A stretch of DNA of 64,000 bases. Origin: Methylobacterium sp. DB0501. Lineage in GTDB: Bacteria > Pseudomonadota > Alphaproteobacteria > Rhizobiales > Beijerinckiaceae. A program made the position numbers and the translations under genes. The notes under the pieces are model-generated. The model was not told the DNA's origin and did not search any database. It worked only from the letters and a program-made list of their open reading frames with translations. Below, in pieces: positions 34,928 through 43,798 of the stretch (its first letter is position 1; every line of letters starts with the position of its first letter). The stretch covers positions 150,680 to 214,679 of the forward strand of contig NZ_JAAKGV010000014.1 in the NCBI RefSeq assembly GCF_011043735.1, in the 5' to 3' direction.

Positions 34928-35793
34928 TGGCGGGCTCCGACGGAACGAAGCTCCCGGGGACGGGCCGTCCGGCCTGGCCCGCGACGGAGCTCGGCGCCCG
35001 CACGGTGTCGGGCATCGTGCTCGGCCTGCTGGTGCTCGGCGCCACCCTCAACGGCGGCTGGATCTTCGCGGTGGTCTGGTTCCTCGCCGGCCTCGCGGTG
35101 GTCGGCGAGTGGCTCGCCATCACCCGGACGGCACCGCACCGGCCGCTGCTCGCCATCGCCGGCCTCGTGCTGGCCGGCATGGTGGCGGGGGCGCGACTGC
35201 CGATCGCCCTCCCCTGGCTCCTCGGCACGACCGTGCTCGGCCTCGCGGCCCTGGCGCTGCTGGCCCGGCCGGCCTCGGGCCGGATCTGGGCTCCCGCAAG
35301 CCTCGCCTGCGCCCTCGTGGTCGCCCTGGTGCCGGTGCTGCTGCGCGACGATCCCCGCATCGGGCTCGCCGGCCCGCTCTGGCTGTTCGGCGTGGTCTGG
35401 ACCACCGACATCGCCGCCTACTTCACCGGCCGCTCGCTGGGCGGGCCGAAGCTGTGGCCGGCGGTCAGCCCGAAGAAGACCTGGTCGGGCTTCTGCGGCG
35501 GCCTGATCGGCGCGACGATCGTCGGCGGCGCGGTGGCGGCCGGCGCGCGCCATCTCGGCGCCACCGAGGCCCTGTCCATCCCCTTCGCCGCCGTCCTCTC
35601 GGCCGTCGCCTCGGTGATGAGCCAGGGCGGCGACCTCGCCGAATCGGCCCTCAAGCGCGCCTACGGCGCCAAGGATTCCGGTCGCCTGATCCCGGGCCAC
35701 GGCGGCGTGATGGACCGCCTCGACGGCTTCTTCGCCGTGGCCCTCCTCGCCGGCCTCCTGCTCGTCGGCCTCACTCTCACGGGACAGCCATGA
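34927..35793 (+). CDS. cdsA: Phosphatidate cytidylyltransferase
   Basis: A 288-residue inner-membrane enzyme that makes CDP-diacylglycerol. It has about seven hydrophobic segments and the full C-terminal CdsA signature, seen as K-R-A-Y-G-A-K-D-S-G-R-L-I-P-G-H-G-G-V followed by M-D-R-L-D-G. The start overlaps the uppS stop (TGATG) and the stop overlaps the dxr start (ATGA), showing tight translational coupling across the three genes. Confidence 0.96.
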   Translation: MAGSDGTKLPGTGRPAWPATELGARTVSGIVLGLLVLGATLNGGWIFAVVWFLAGLAVVGEWLAITRTAPHRPLLAIAGLVLAGMVAGARLPIALPWLLGTTVLGLAALALLARPASGRIWAPASLACALVVALVPVLLRDDPRIGLAGPLWLFGVVWTTDIAAYFTGRSLGGPKLWPAVSPKKTWSGFCGGLIGATIVGGAVAAGARHLGATEALSIPFAAVLSAVASVMSQGGDLAESALKRAYGAKDSGRLIPGHGGVMDRLDGFFAVALLAGLLLVGLTLTGQP

Positions 35794-36953
35794 CCCTCAC
35801 CGTCTCCGTCCTGGGCGCGACCGGCTCGATCGGACGCTCGACCGCCGACCTGCTCGACCAGCACCGGGACCGCTTCCGGGTCGGCGCCGTGGCGGGCGGC
35901 CGGGACGCGCAGGCGCTCGCCCGCGTCGCCCGCGAGCTGAACGCAGAGTTCGCGGCGATCGCCGACCCGGAGGCGGGGCTCGCCCTGCGCGATGCGCTGT
36001 CGGGCTCCGGCATCGCCTGCGGCGCCGGCCCGTCCGCGGTGATCGAGGCGGCAACCCGGGATGCCGACCTCGTGGTGGCGGCGGTGAGCGGGGCAGCCGG
36101 CCTCGCGCCCACCAGCGCGGCGATCCGGCTCGGCCGCACCGTGGCGCTCGCCAACAAGGAGAGCCTCGTCTGCGCCGGCGACGCCTTCATGCGCGATGCC
36201 CGGACATACGGCGCCCGCATCCTGCCGATGGATTCCGAGCACAACGCGCTCGCCCAGGCGATCGGCGAGGGCAAGCTCGACGACGTCGACCGGATGACCA
36301 TCACGGCCTCGGGCGGACCGTTCCGCACCGCGACCCGGGAGCGGATCGCCGCGGCGACGGCCGCGGATGCGGCCGCCCACCCGACCTGGTCGATGGGCAT
36401 GAAGATCAACATCGATTCGGCCACCCTGATGAACAAGGGCCTGGAGCTGATCGAGGCCCATCACCTGTTCGGCTTCGGGGCGGAGCGCCTCGACGCCGTG
36501 GTGCACCCGCAATCGATCGTCCACGCCCTCGTCACCTGGCGCGACGGCTCGGTGACCGCCGGCCTCTACCTGCCCGACATGCGGGTGCCGATCGCCCATT
36601 GCCTGGGCCTGGGCGAGCGCCTGACGATCGCCCGCGGCCGGCCCCTCGACCTCGCGGCGGCCGGCAGCCTCACCTTCGAGCGCCCGGACGAGGAGCGCTT
36701 CCCCTGCCTGCGGATCGCCAAGGCGGCGCTCGCCGCCGGGGCCGCGCAGCCGACGGTGTTGAACGCGGCCAACGAGATCGCGGTGGCGGCCTTCATCGCC
36801 GGGGGAATCGGCTTCTACGACATCGCCGCCCTGGTCGAGCGGGCCTGCGAGCATTTCGCCTCGCGATTCCCCTCCGCCCCGGCCGATGTCGAGGAGGCCC
36901 TCGCCATCGACGCCGAGGTGCGCGGCTGGAGCGCCGAGGCCCTGGCGGCTTAG
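35790..36953 (+). CDS. dxr: 1-deoxy-D-xylulose-5-phosphate reductoisomerase
   Basis: A 387-residue NADPH-dependent enzyme, the committed step of the MEP pathway. NADPH binding is in L-G-A-T-G-S-I-G-R-S-T near residues 8-18; A-N-K-E-S-L-V, the metal-binding M-D-S-E-H-N-A, and M-G-M-K-I-N-I-D-S-A-T-L-M-N-K are all present. It overlaps cdsA by 4 bases. Together with ispG it shows that this organism uses the MEP route. Confidence 0.97.
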   Translation: MTLTVSVLGATGSIGRSTADLLDQHRDRFRVGAVAGGRDAQALARVARELNAEFAAIADPEAGLALRDALSGSGIACGAGPSAVIEAATRDADLVVAAVSGAAGLAPTSAAIRLGRTVALANKESLVCAGDAFMRDARTYGARILPMDSEHNALAQAIGEGKLDDVDRMTITASGGPFRTATRERIAAATAADAAAHPTWSMGMKINIDSATLMNKGLELIEAHHLFGFGAERLDAVVHPQSIVHALVTWRDGSVTAGLYLPDMRVPIAHCLGLGERLTIARGRPLDLAAAGSLTFERPDEERFPCLRIAKAALAAGAAQPTVLNAANEIAVAAFIAGGIGFYDIAALVERACEHFASRFPSAPADVEEALAIDAEVRGWSAEALAA

Positions 36954-37082
36954 GCTTTCGTTAAGTTAACCCTCGGACGTTTCGCGCCCTGTTCGCAGGC
37001 TCGCCGAGCCTGTATGAAGGTCGGAACGGGAAGGCGGCCGCGCCGGGCCGGGGAGAGCCCGCCGCGCCGCATCGAGGTGACC

Positions 37083-38243
37083 ATGGATCTGCTCAACGTC
37101 GTGGGCGGTGCGACGACGAACCTGCTCGGCTACATCGTGCCGTTCCTGTTCGTCCTCACCGTCGTGGTCTTCATCCACGAGCTCGGCCACTTCCTGGTCG
37201 GGCGCTGGTGCGGCGTCGGGGTGACCAGCTTCTCGATCGGCTTCGGGCCGGAGATCGTCGGCTTCAACGACCGCCGCGGCACCCGCTGGAAGCTGTCGGC
37301 GATCCCGCTCGGCGGCTACGTCAAGTTCGTCGGCGACATGAACGGCGCCAGCGTGCCCGACACGGAGGCGGCCGCGCGCATGGATCCGGCCGAGCGGGCG
37401 GTGAGCTTCCACGCCCAGAACGTCTGGAAACGCGTCGCCATCGTGGCGGCGGGTCCGGTCGCGAACTTCCTGCTCGCCATCGCGGTCTTCGCCGGCGCCG
37501 TCTACGTCACCGGCCGCTACGAGGTGGCGCCCCGGGTCTCGGCGGTGCAGCCGGGCAGCGCGGCCGAGCGCGCCGGCTTCCAGCCCGGCGACGTGGTGCT
37601 GACGATCAACGGCAGCGCCATCCACAACTTCGCCGACATGCAGCGCACCGTCTCGGGCGCCGCCGGCGACCGGCTCGACTTCACGGTGGAGCGCGGCGGC
37701 GTCACCACGCCGCTCGCGGCGACGCCTGACACCTTCGAGGACAAGACCCCGTTCGGCACCCAGCGCATCGGGCGGCTCGGCATCCAGGGGCCGCGCGACG
37801 CCGCAGAGGTCAAGCTGGTGCGCTACGGCGCCCTCGACTCGCTGAAGATCGGCGTCGCCGAGACCTACTTCGTCGTCGACCGGACCTTCAGCTACATCGG
37901 CAAGCTGATCACGGGGCGCGAATCCGCCGACCAGCTCTCCGGTCCGATGGGCATCGCCCGGGTCTCCGGCCAGGCCGCGAAGATCGGCGGCATCGGCGCC
38001 CTGGTCGGGCTGATCGCGGTGCTGTCGGTGTCGATCGGGCTCATCAACCTGTTCCCGGTGCCGATGCTCGATGGCGGCCATCTGATGTTCTACGCCGTCG
38101 AGATCGTCCGCGGCCGCCCCTTGAGCGAGCGGGCGCAGGAGATCGGTTTCCGCATCGGCCTCGCCCTGGTGCTGATGCTGATGCTGTTCGCGACCTGGAA
38201 CGACATCCTGCATATCGGCGCCGCGTTCAACCGCGGCACCTGA
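37083..38243 (+). CDS. rseP: RIP site-2 metalloprotease RseP
   Basis: A 386-residue inner-membrane zinc protease. The metal motif H-E-L-G-H is in V-V-F-I-H-E-L-G-H-F-L-V-G near residues 21-33, a PDZ domain is at about 125-205 (V-Q-P-G-S-A-A-E-R-A-G-F), and the late M-L-D-G-G-H-L supplies the third ligand. It cuts membrane-bound anti-sigma factors or signal-peptide remnants. GAGGTG before the ATG at 37083 decides the start over an upstream ATG at 37014 whose extra residues are basic and unconserved. Confidence 0.95.
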   Translation: MDLLNVVGGATTNLLGYIVPFLFVLTVVVFIHELGHFLVGRWCGVGVTSFSIGFGPEIVGFNDRRGTRWKLSAIPLGGYVKFVGDMNGASVPDTEAAARMDPAERAVSFHAQNVWKRVAIVAAGPVANFLLAIAVFAGAVYVTGRYEVAPRVSAVQPGSAAERAGFQPGDVVLTINGSAIHNFADMQRTVSGAAGDRLDFTVERGGVTTPLAATPDTFEDKTPFGTQRIGRLGIQGPRDAAEVKLVRYGALDSLKIGVAETYFVVDRTFSYIGKLITGRESADQLSGPMGIARVSGQAAKIGGIGALVGLIAVLSVSIGLINLFPVPMLDGGHLMFYAVEIVRGRPLSERAQEIGFRIGLALVLMLMLFATWNDILHIGAAFNRGT

Positions 38244-38270
38244 GGCGGGAGCCCCCTCCCCGCCTGCGAA

Positions 38271-38303
38271 GAGCCGTCCGCGCCGCGCGGGCGGCTCTTT
38301 CGC
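38271..38303 (+). terminator. Terminator-like hairpin after rseP
   Basis: GAGCCGTCCGC and GCGGGCGGCTC pair with one G-U, ending at 38297, followed by TTTCGCG. The short T-run suggests moderate strength. It lies 28 bases past the rseP stop. Confidence 0.6.
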
Positions 38304-38581
38304 GTGAGTTGTCCACAATTTTCGTAAAATGCGTGCCATTCCGGGGCGTTCGCCGAGGCGTCCCGTTCACCGCGCGCTGACCTTGCCCTGTGAAAGCGTG
38401 GCCTTAGCCCGTGACAGGAAGGCAACGTCTGGGCAAAATCCAGGTCTGCTGGGAGCGTGGCGTTTGCTTCGCCAGGGATTCCCGATAGAAGCGGGGCTAG
38501 GACCAGGGGCCTTCGCCTTCGCGAGAAGGCGATCGTCTGCGGGTGCAAACCCGTACCGACAAAAAATGAGACGGGCCATTT
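38304..38581. other. bamA upstream region
   Basis: 278 bases with no trusted gene. An AT-richer patch ttgtccacaattttcgtaaa near 38310 could be a promoter element, so bamA may have its own promoter besides read-through from rseP. Confidence 0.35.
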
Positions 38582-41131
38582 ATGATGTCGATGACGGGTA
38601 AGCGCCGGCGTGCGTCGGCGAAGGGCGCCATTGTCATGGCCGCTACCATCGCCGCCAGCGGCAGCGCCTTCGCGCAGCAGATCGTCGTTCAGGGCAATTC
38701 CCGGATCGACCCGGATACGGTCCGTTCCTACGTGGTCGGCGTGTCGCCCGAGGAGGGCCGCCGCAACCTGATCGCCAGCGGCATGTTCTCGGACGTGCGC
38801 GTCTCGCATAGCGGCGGGCGCATCATCGTGTCCGTGCGCGAGAACAACCAGATCAACCGCGTCGTGTTCGAGGGCAACAAGAAGGTCGAGAAGGGCACGC
38901 TCGAGAGCATCGTCGAGTCGAAGGCGCGCGGGCCCTACAGCCAGGCGACCATCAACTCCGACCTCGAGCGCATCCGCGAGGTCTACCGCCGCGCCGGCCG
39001 CGGCCTCGCCAAGGTCTCGGTGCGCACCGTCGACCTGCCCAACGGCCGCGTCGACGTGGTCTACACCATCGACGAGGGTGACAAGACCGGCGTCAAGGAG
39101 ATTCGCTTCGTCGGCAACCAGGTCTATTCGGAAGGCCGCCTGAAGGATCTGATGACGCTGTCGGAGATGAACCTCCTCAGCTTCGTCAAGACCTCGGACG
39201 TCTACGATCCGGACCGGCTCGCCAACGACCTCGACCTGATCCGGCGCTACTACCTGAAGAACGGCTACGCCGACTTCCGGATCGCCTCGGCGGATTCGCG
39301 CTTCGACGATGCGGCCGGCGGCTGGATCATCACCATCACGGTCGAGGAAGGTCAGCAGTACCGCGTCGGCGCGGTGGCGGTCGATTCCCGCATCCCCGGC
39401 GTGGACGGCACGGTGCTGCGCGACGAGCTGCGCACCGGCGTCGGCGACGTCTACAACGCGGAGGACGTCGAGAAGACGCTCACCGGCGTCACCACCTCGG
39501 TGGCCCGGGCCGGCCATCCCTTCGCCCAGGTCCGCCCGACCGGCGAGCGCGACCGCGCCACCGGCACCGTCGCCCTCGGCTACATCGTCGAGGACGGACC
39601 GAAGGTCTACATCGAGCGCATCAACGTGCGCGGCAACACCCGCACCCGCGACTACGTCGTGCGGCGCGAGCTCGACCTGACCGAGGGCGACGCCTACAAC
39701 CGCGTGCTGGTCGACCGGGCCGAGCGCCGGCTGAACGGCCTCGGCTTCTTCAAGAAGGTGCGGTTCTCCAACGAGCCAGGCTCGGCCCCCGACCGCGTCG
39801 TCGTGAACATCGACGTCGAGGATCAACCGACCGGCTCGTTCTCGGTCGCCGGCGGCTACTCGACGGCGGACGGGATCATCGGCGAGGTCTCGGTCTCGGA
39901 GTCGAACTTCCTCGGCCGCGGCCAGTACGTTCGCCTCGCCGGCACTGCCGGCCAGTACACCCGCGGCGTCGATTTCTCGTTCACCGAGCCGTACTTCCTC
40001 GGCTACCGCCTCGCGGCCGGCTTCGACGTCTTCAACAAGTACAGCGACCAGACCCGCTACTCGCGCTACGTGACCGACGTGGTCGGCGGCCAGCTCCGCC
40101 TCGGCCTGCCGATCACCGAGGAGTTCGGCATCACGCTGCGCTACTCGATCTACAACACCGACCTGAAGATCCCGAACACCCTCAAGCGGCCGTACAACGA
40201 CTGCTCGTTCCCGATCCCGGGCTACACCTCCACCTACGACCCGGGCACGATCCTCAACGGTCGGAACGTCGGCGGGCTGGCGAGGTACCCGAACTGCGCC
40301 TATGACGGCGAGGCCTCGATCGCGCTGAAGGAGGCGGTCGGCTCGACCTTGACCTCCCTCGCCGGCGTGACGCTCGCCTACTCGACCCTCGACAACCTGC
40401 AGCTGCCGCGCAACGGCTTCTACGGTGAGGTGAAGCCCGAATATGCCGGCATCGGCGGCGATTCGAAGTTCTTCCGCGTCACCGGCGAGGCCCGGTACTA
40501 CAAGGAGCTGTACGAGGACGTCGTCGGCTTCGTGAAGTTCCAGGGCGGCCACGTCCAGCCGACCGAGGGCAACACGCTTCGCGTCACCGACCAGTTCTTC
40601 CTCGGCCCGTCGCTGGTCCGCGGCTTCGCGCCGAACGGTATCGGCCCCCGCGACGTCGGCTCGGGCGACGCCCGCTCGAACGCGATCGGCGGCACGACCT
40701 ATGTCGGTGCCTCGGTCGAGGTGCAGTTCCCGATCTGGGGCCTGCCCCGCGACCTCGGCCTGAAGGGCGCGGTCTTCGCCGATGCCGGTACGCTGTTCGG
40801 CTACAAGGGCCGCCGCGCCTTCGACGTCAACGGCGACAGCTTCATCAACGGCCAGGCCCCGAACGGCTCGTGCAACTTCAGCGCCATCGGCCCGAACGCC
40901 ATCGGCGTCGAGCCGGAATGCGTGAACGTGCGCGACAAGACCACGATCCGGTCGTCGGTCGGCGCCTCGATCCTGTGGAACTCGCCGCTCGGCCCGATCC
41001 GCTTCGACTACGCCTACGCCCTGACCAAGGACGAGGGCCAGAAGGTCTTCGGGACCGACGGCACCTATTACGGCCGGGTCGGCAAGGACCAGACGCAGGC
41101 CTTCCGCTTCTCGGGCGGCTCGCGCTTCTAA
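38582..41131 (+). CDS. bamA: Outer membrane protein assembly factor BamA
   Basis: An 849-residue outer-membrane protein. A signal peptide ends at S-G-S-A-F-A before Q-Q-I-V-V-Q-G-N. Five POTRA repeats follow to about residue 415, with motifs such as V-V-F-E-G-N-K-K-V-E-K and I-N-V-R-G-N-T-R-T. The beta-barrel starts near 420 with V-A-G-G-Y-S-T-A-D-G and contains V-R-G-F-A in the conserved loop; the end is A-F-R-F-S-G-G-S-R-F with the terminal Phe needed for barrel assembly. Two adjacent in-frame ATGs mark the start. Confidence 0.97.
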   Translation: MMSMTGKRRRASAKGAIVMAATIAASGSAFAQQIVVQGNSRIDPDTVRSYVVGVSPEEGRRNLIASGMFSDVRVSHSGGRIIVSVRENNQINRVVFEGNKKVEKGTLESIVESKARGPYSQATINSDLERIREVYRRAGRGLAKVSVRTVDLPNGRVDVVYTIDEGDKTGVKEIRFVGNQVYSEGRLKDLMTLSEMNLLSFVKTSDVYDPDRLANDLDLIRRYYLKNGYADFRIASADSRFDDAAGGWIITITVEEGQQYRVGAVAVDSRIPGVDGTVLRDELRTGVGDVYNAEDVEKTLTGVTTSVARAGHPFAQVRPTGERDRATGTVALGYIVEDGPKVYIERINVRGNTRTRDYVVRRELDLTEGDAYNRVLVDRAERRLNGLGFFKKVRFSNEPGSAPDRVVVNIDVEDQPTGSFSVAGGYSTADGIIGEVSVSESNFLGRGQYVRLAGTAGQYTRGVDFSFTEPYFLGYRLAAGFDVFNKYSDQTRYSRYVTDVVGGQLRLGLPITEEFGITLRYSIYNTDLKIPNTLKRPYNDCSFPIPGYTSTYDPGTILNGRNVGGLARYPNCAYDGEASIALKEAVGSTLTSLAGVTLAYSTLDNLQLPRNGFYGEVKPEYAGIGGDSKFFRVTGEARYYKELYEDVVGFVKFQGGHVQPTEGNTLRVTDQFFLGPSLVRGFAPNGIGPRDVGSGDARSNAIGGTTYVGASVEVQFPIWGLPRDLGLKGAVFADAGTLFGYKGRRAFDVNGDSFINGQAPNGSCNFSAIGPNAIGVEPECVNVRDKTTIRSSVGASILWNSPLGPIRFDYAYALTKDEGQKVFGTDGTYYGRVGKDQTQAFRFSGGSRF

Positions 41132-41172
41132 GATCGTCTCGGCGGGCGCCAGTAGCGCCCGCTCCGGATCCG

Positions 41173-41211
41173 CGGCCGCGGGGCATCGAGCCTTCGCGGC
41201 CGTTTTTGTTT
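41173..41211 (+). terminator. Intrinsic terminator after bamA
   Basis: CGGCCGCG (41173-41180) and CGCGGCCG (41195-41202) form a perfect stem with a 14-base loop, followed by TTTTTGTTTG. lpxD begins 75 bases later, so lipid A genes need read-through or a new promoter. Confidence 0.85.
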
Positions 41212-41286
41212 GTGCCCACCGTCTCAACCCGCTAGTCCGGGCGCCCTCCCCTCGGCGGTCGTGTCCCGACCCGCCGGCCCCAGCGG

Positions 41287-42351
41287 ATGCAGGTGATGTC
41301 GGAACCGGTCTTCTTCCCTCTCGCGGGCCCCGTCTCCTTGCGCGAGGTCGCGGCGCTCTCCGGCGCCGCCCTGCCGCCGGATTCCGACGGCGAGGCGGTG
41401 ATCCGCGCCGCGGCGCCGCTGGAAAGCGCCGGGCCCGACGACCTGGCCTACATGGACAACGCCAAGTATGCCGAGACCCTCGGGACCACCCGGGCCCGCG
41501 CCTGCCTGGTCTCGCCGCGCTTCGCGGCCCGGGTGCCCGCCGGCACCCTGGCGCTGGTGACGCCGCAGCCCTACCGGGGTTTTGCCAAGGTGCTCGCCCG
41601 CCTCTTCCCGAGCGCCGCGCGGCCGACCTCGCTGTTCGGCGCCACCGGCATCTCGCCCGGCTCCTTCGTCCACCCGACCGCCCGGCTCGAGCCCGGCGTG
41701 ATCGTCGATCCGGGCGTGGTGATCGGCCCCGAGGCCGAGGTCGGCGCCGAGACCGTGCTGGCGGCGGGCTGCGTGATCGGCCCGGGCGTGCGGATCGGGC
41801 GGGCTTGCGCCGTCGGCGCCAACGCCTCGGTGCTGCACGCCTATCTGGGCAACCGGGTGATCGTCCATGGCGGCGCCCGCATCGGCCAGGACGGCTTCGG
41901 CTTCGCCATGGGGCCGGGCGGCCACCTCAAGGTGCCGCAGGTCGGCCGGGTCATCATCCAGGACGACGTCGAGATCGGCGCCAACACCACGATCGACCGG
42001 GGCGCCAGCCGCGACACGGTGGTGGGCGAGGGCACCAAGATCGACAACCTCGTCCAGATCGCCCACAACGTCGTCATCGGCCGCCACTGCGTGATCGTCG
42101 CGCAGGTCGGCATCTCGGGCTCGACGACGCTCGAGGATTACGTCGTGCTCGGCGGCCAGGTCGGGGTGGTGGGCCACCTGCGCGTCGGGATGGGCGCCCA
42201 GATCGCCGGATCGAGCAACATCAACAAGGACGTGCCGGCCGGCGCCCGCTGGGGCGGCACCCCGGCCAAGCCCGTGCGCGAGTGGTTCCGCGAGATGACC
42301 ACGCTCAAGAACCTCGCGGCGCGGGCCCGCGACGAGGGCGGCGAGGGCTGA
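41287..42351 (+). CDS. lpxD: UDP-3-O-acylglucosamine N-acyltransferase
   Basis: A 354-residue hexapeptide-repeat acyltransferase, third step of lipid A synthesis. The N-terminal uridine-binding domain includes D-D-L-A-Y-M-D-N-A-K-Y; the beta-helix runs from about 110 with V-I-V-D-P-G-V-V-I-G-P; I-G-A-N-T-T-I-D-R-G and the catalytic His in I-A-H-N-V-V-I-G are seen. The start may be the ATG at 41287 or the one at 41296, which has GCAGGTG closer upstream. Confidence 0.96.
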   Translation: MQVMSEPVFFPLAGPVSLREVAALSGAALPPDSDGEAVIRAAAPLESAGPDDLAYMDNAKYAETLGTTRARACLVSPRFAARVPAGTLALVTPQPYRGFAKVLARLFPSAARPTSLFGATGISPGSFVHPTARLEPGVIVDPGVVIGPEAEVGAETVLAAGCVIGPGVRIGRACAVGANASVLHAYLGNRVIVHGGARIGQDGFGFAMGPGGHLKVPQVGRVIIQDDVEIGANTTIDRGASRDTVVGEGTKIDNLVQIAHNVVIGRHCVIVAQVGISGSTTLEDYVVLGGQVGVVGHLRVGMGAQIAGSSNINKDVPAGARWGGTPAKPVREWFREMTTLKNLAARARDEGGEG

Positions 42352-42483
42352 GGCCGCCGCGGGGGCCGGGTCGTCCCTCGCCCCGCTCCCGCCGCAAATT
42401 GCTTGCATCCGCGCCACTTCTCGCCAAAGACGGCGCACCGACGACCGGCGCGGATCCGGGCAGCCATGAGGGAGCGTGACACC

Positions 42484-42948
42484 ATGACCGAGATGCCTGC
42501 CGAGCTGGGAACGGCCGACATCCTGCGGGTGATGGAGCTCCTGCCCCACCGCTACCCCTTCCTGATGATCGACAAGATCGTGCAGATCGACCGCGACGAG
42601 AGCTGCATCGGCATCAAGAACGTCACGATCAACGAGCCGCACTTCACCGGCCATTTCCCGGCCGCCCCGGTCTTCCCGGGCGTCCTCCTGATCGAGGGCA
42701 TGGCCCAGACCGCCGGCGCGATCTGCTGCGCGCACAAGCTCAAGGGCGACGCCAAGCCGAGCAAGGTCTTCTTCATGACCATCGACAAGGCGAAGTTCCG
42801 CAAGCCGGTCGTACCGGGCGACGTGGTCGAGTACCACATGCGCAAGACCAGCAACCGCCGCTTCATGTGGTGGTTCAAGGGAGAGGCCAAGGTGAACGGC
42901 GTGCTGGTGGCCGAGGCCGAGATCGGCGCGATGCTGGTGACCGAATGA
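42484..42948 (+). CDS. fabZ: 3-hydroxyacyl-ACP dehydratase FabZ
   Basis: A 154-residue hot-dog-fold enzyme of fatty-acid synthesis. The catalytic His is in L-L-P-H-R-Y-P-F-L-M-I-D near residue 20-31 and the Glu in F-P-G-V-L-L-I-E-G-M-A-Q near 70. GGGAG upstream and the conserved beginning decide the start at 42484. It sits between lpxD and lpxA as in most proteobacteria, balancing acyl flow between phospholipid and lipid A. The stop overlaps a minicistron before lpxA. Confidence 0.97.
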   Translation: MTEMPAELGTADILRVMELLPHRYPFLMIDKIVQIDRDESCIGIKNVTINEPHFTGHFPAAPVFPGVLLIEGMAQTAGAICCAHKLKGDAKPSKVFFMTIDKAKFRKPVVPGDVVEYHMRKTSNRRFMWWFKGEAKVNGVLVAEAEIGAMLVTE

Positions 42949-42962
42949 GCGACGTGAGATGA
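42945..42962 (+). CDS. Five-codon minicistron (MSDVR) between fabZ and lpxA
   Basis: The frame atg agc gac gtg aga tga begins on the fabZ stop (ATGA at 42945-42948) and ends on the lpxA start (ATGA at 42959-42962). It comes from a 14-bp direct duplication of the lpxA start, ATGAGCGACGTG at both 42945 and 42959. A ribosome using the first ATG makes only five residues, then stands on the true start. Translation of it is inferred. Confidence 0.5.
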   Translation: MSDVR

Positions 42963-43795
42963 GCGACGTGCCCGAGATGAACGACCCGGCTGAGACCCGC
43001 ATCCACCCGAGCGCGGTGGTCGAGGACGGCGCGGTGATCGGCGCCGGCGTCGAGATCGGGCCGTTCTGCCATGTCGGGCCGCACGCTCAGCTCGGCGACG
43101 GCGTCCGGCTCCTGAGCCACGTCGTCGTGGCCGGTCGCACCACGATCGGCCCGCGCACCCGGATCTACCCCTTCGCGTCGATCGGCCACCCGCCGCAGGA
43201 CCTGAAGTTCCGCGGGGAGGACTCGACGCTGACGATCGGCGCCGATTGCCAGATCCGCGAGGGCGTGACGATGAATCCCGGCACCGCCGGCGGCGGGCTG
43301 GCCACGGTGGTGGGCGATTCCTGCGCCTTCCTCGCCAACAGCCATGTCGGCCACGATTGCCGGGTCGGCAACCACGTCGTGTTCTCCAACAACGTGATGC
43401 TGGCCGGCCATTGCCAGGTCGGCGACTACGCGATCCTTGGCGGCGGCGCCGCGGTGATCCAGTTCGCCCGGGTCGGCGCACATTCCTTCGTCGGTGGCCT
43501 CTCGGGCCTCGAGAACGACCTGATCCCCTACGGCATGGCGGTCGGCAACCGCGCCTACCTGTCGGGGCTCAACATCATCGGGCTGCAACGCCGCGGCTTC
43601 TCCCGCGAGGAGATCCATGCGCTCCGCAAGGCCTACCGCCTGCTGTTCGCCCTCGAAGGCACCCTGATGGAGCGCGTCGAGGACGTGGCGACGGAGTTCG
43701 ACCAGCACCCGATCGTTCAGGAGATCCTGGCCTTCATCCGCGAGGGCGGCAAGCGCTCGGTCTGCACCCCGCGCGAGGCCCCGGGTCCTGCGTAA
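42959..43795 (+). CDS. lpxA: Acyl-ACP-UDP-N-acetylglucosamine O-acyltransferase
   Basis: A 278-residue left-handed beta-helix enzyme, first step of lipid A synthesis. It has hexapeptide repeats from I-H-P-S-A-V-V-E-D-G-A-V-I-G, the catalytic His region N-S-H-V-G-H-D-C-R-V-G, and a C-terminal helical part with G-L-N-I-I-G-L-Q-R-R-G-F-S. The true start is the second of two duplicated ATGAGCGACGTG copies; the first copy is out of frame. It ends 3 bases before lpxI. Confidence 0.97.
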   Translation: MSDVPEMNDPAETRIHPSAVVEDGAVIGAGVEIGPFCHVGPHAQLGDGVRLLSHVVVAGRTTIGPRTRIYPFASIGHPPQDLKFRGEDSTLTIGADCQIREGVTMNPGTAGGGLATVVGDSCAFLANSHVGHDCRVGNHVVFSNNVMLAGHCQVGDYAILGGGAAVIQFARVGAHSFVGGLSGLENDLIPYGMAVGNRAYLSGLNIIGLQRRGFSREEIHALRKAYRLLFALEGTLMERVEDVATEFDQHPIVQEILAFIREGGKRSVCTPREAPGPA

Positions 43796-43798
43796 GGC

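Noticed and set aside
38090..41227. A 1045-codon open frame on the minus strand opposite rseP and bamA
   Set aside because: It mirrors the codon bias of bamA; the translation is Asp/Val/Arg/Ala-rich without domains, while the plus strand encodes a full BamA.
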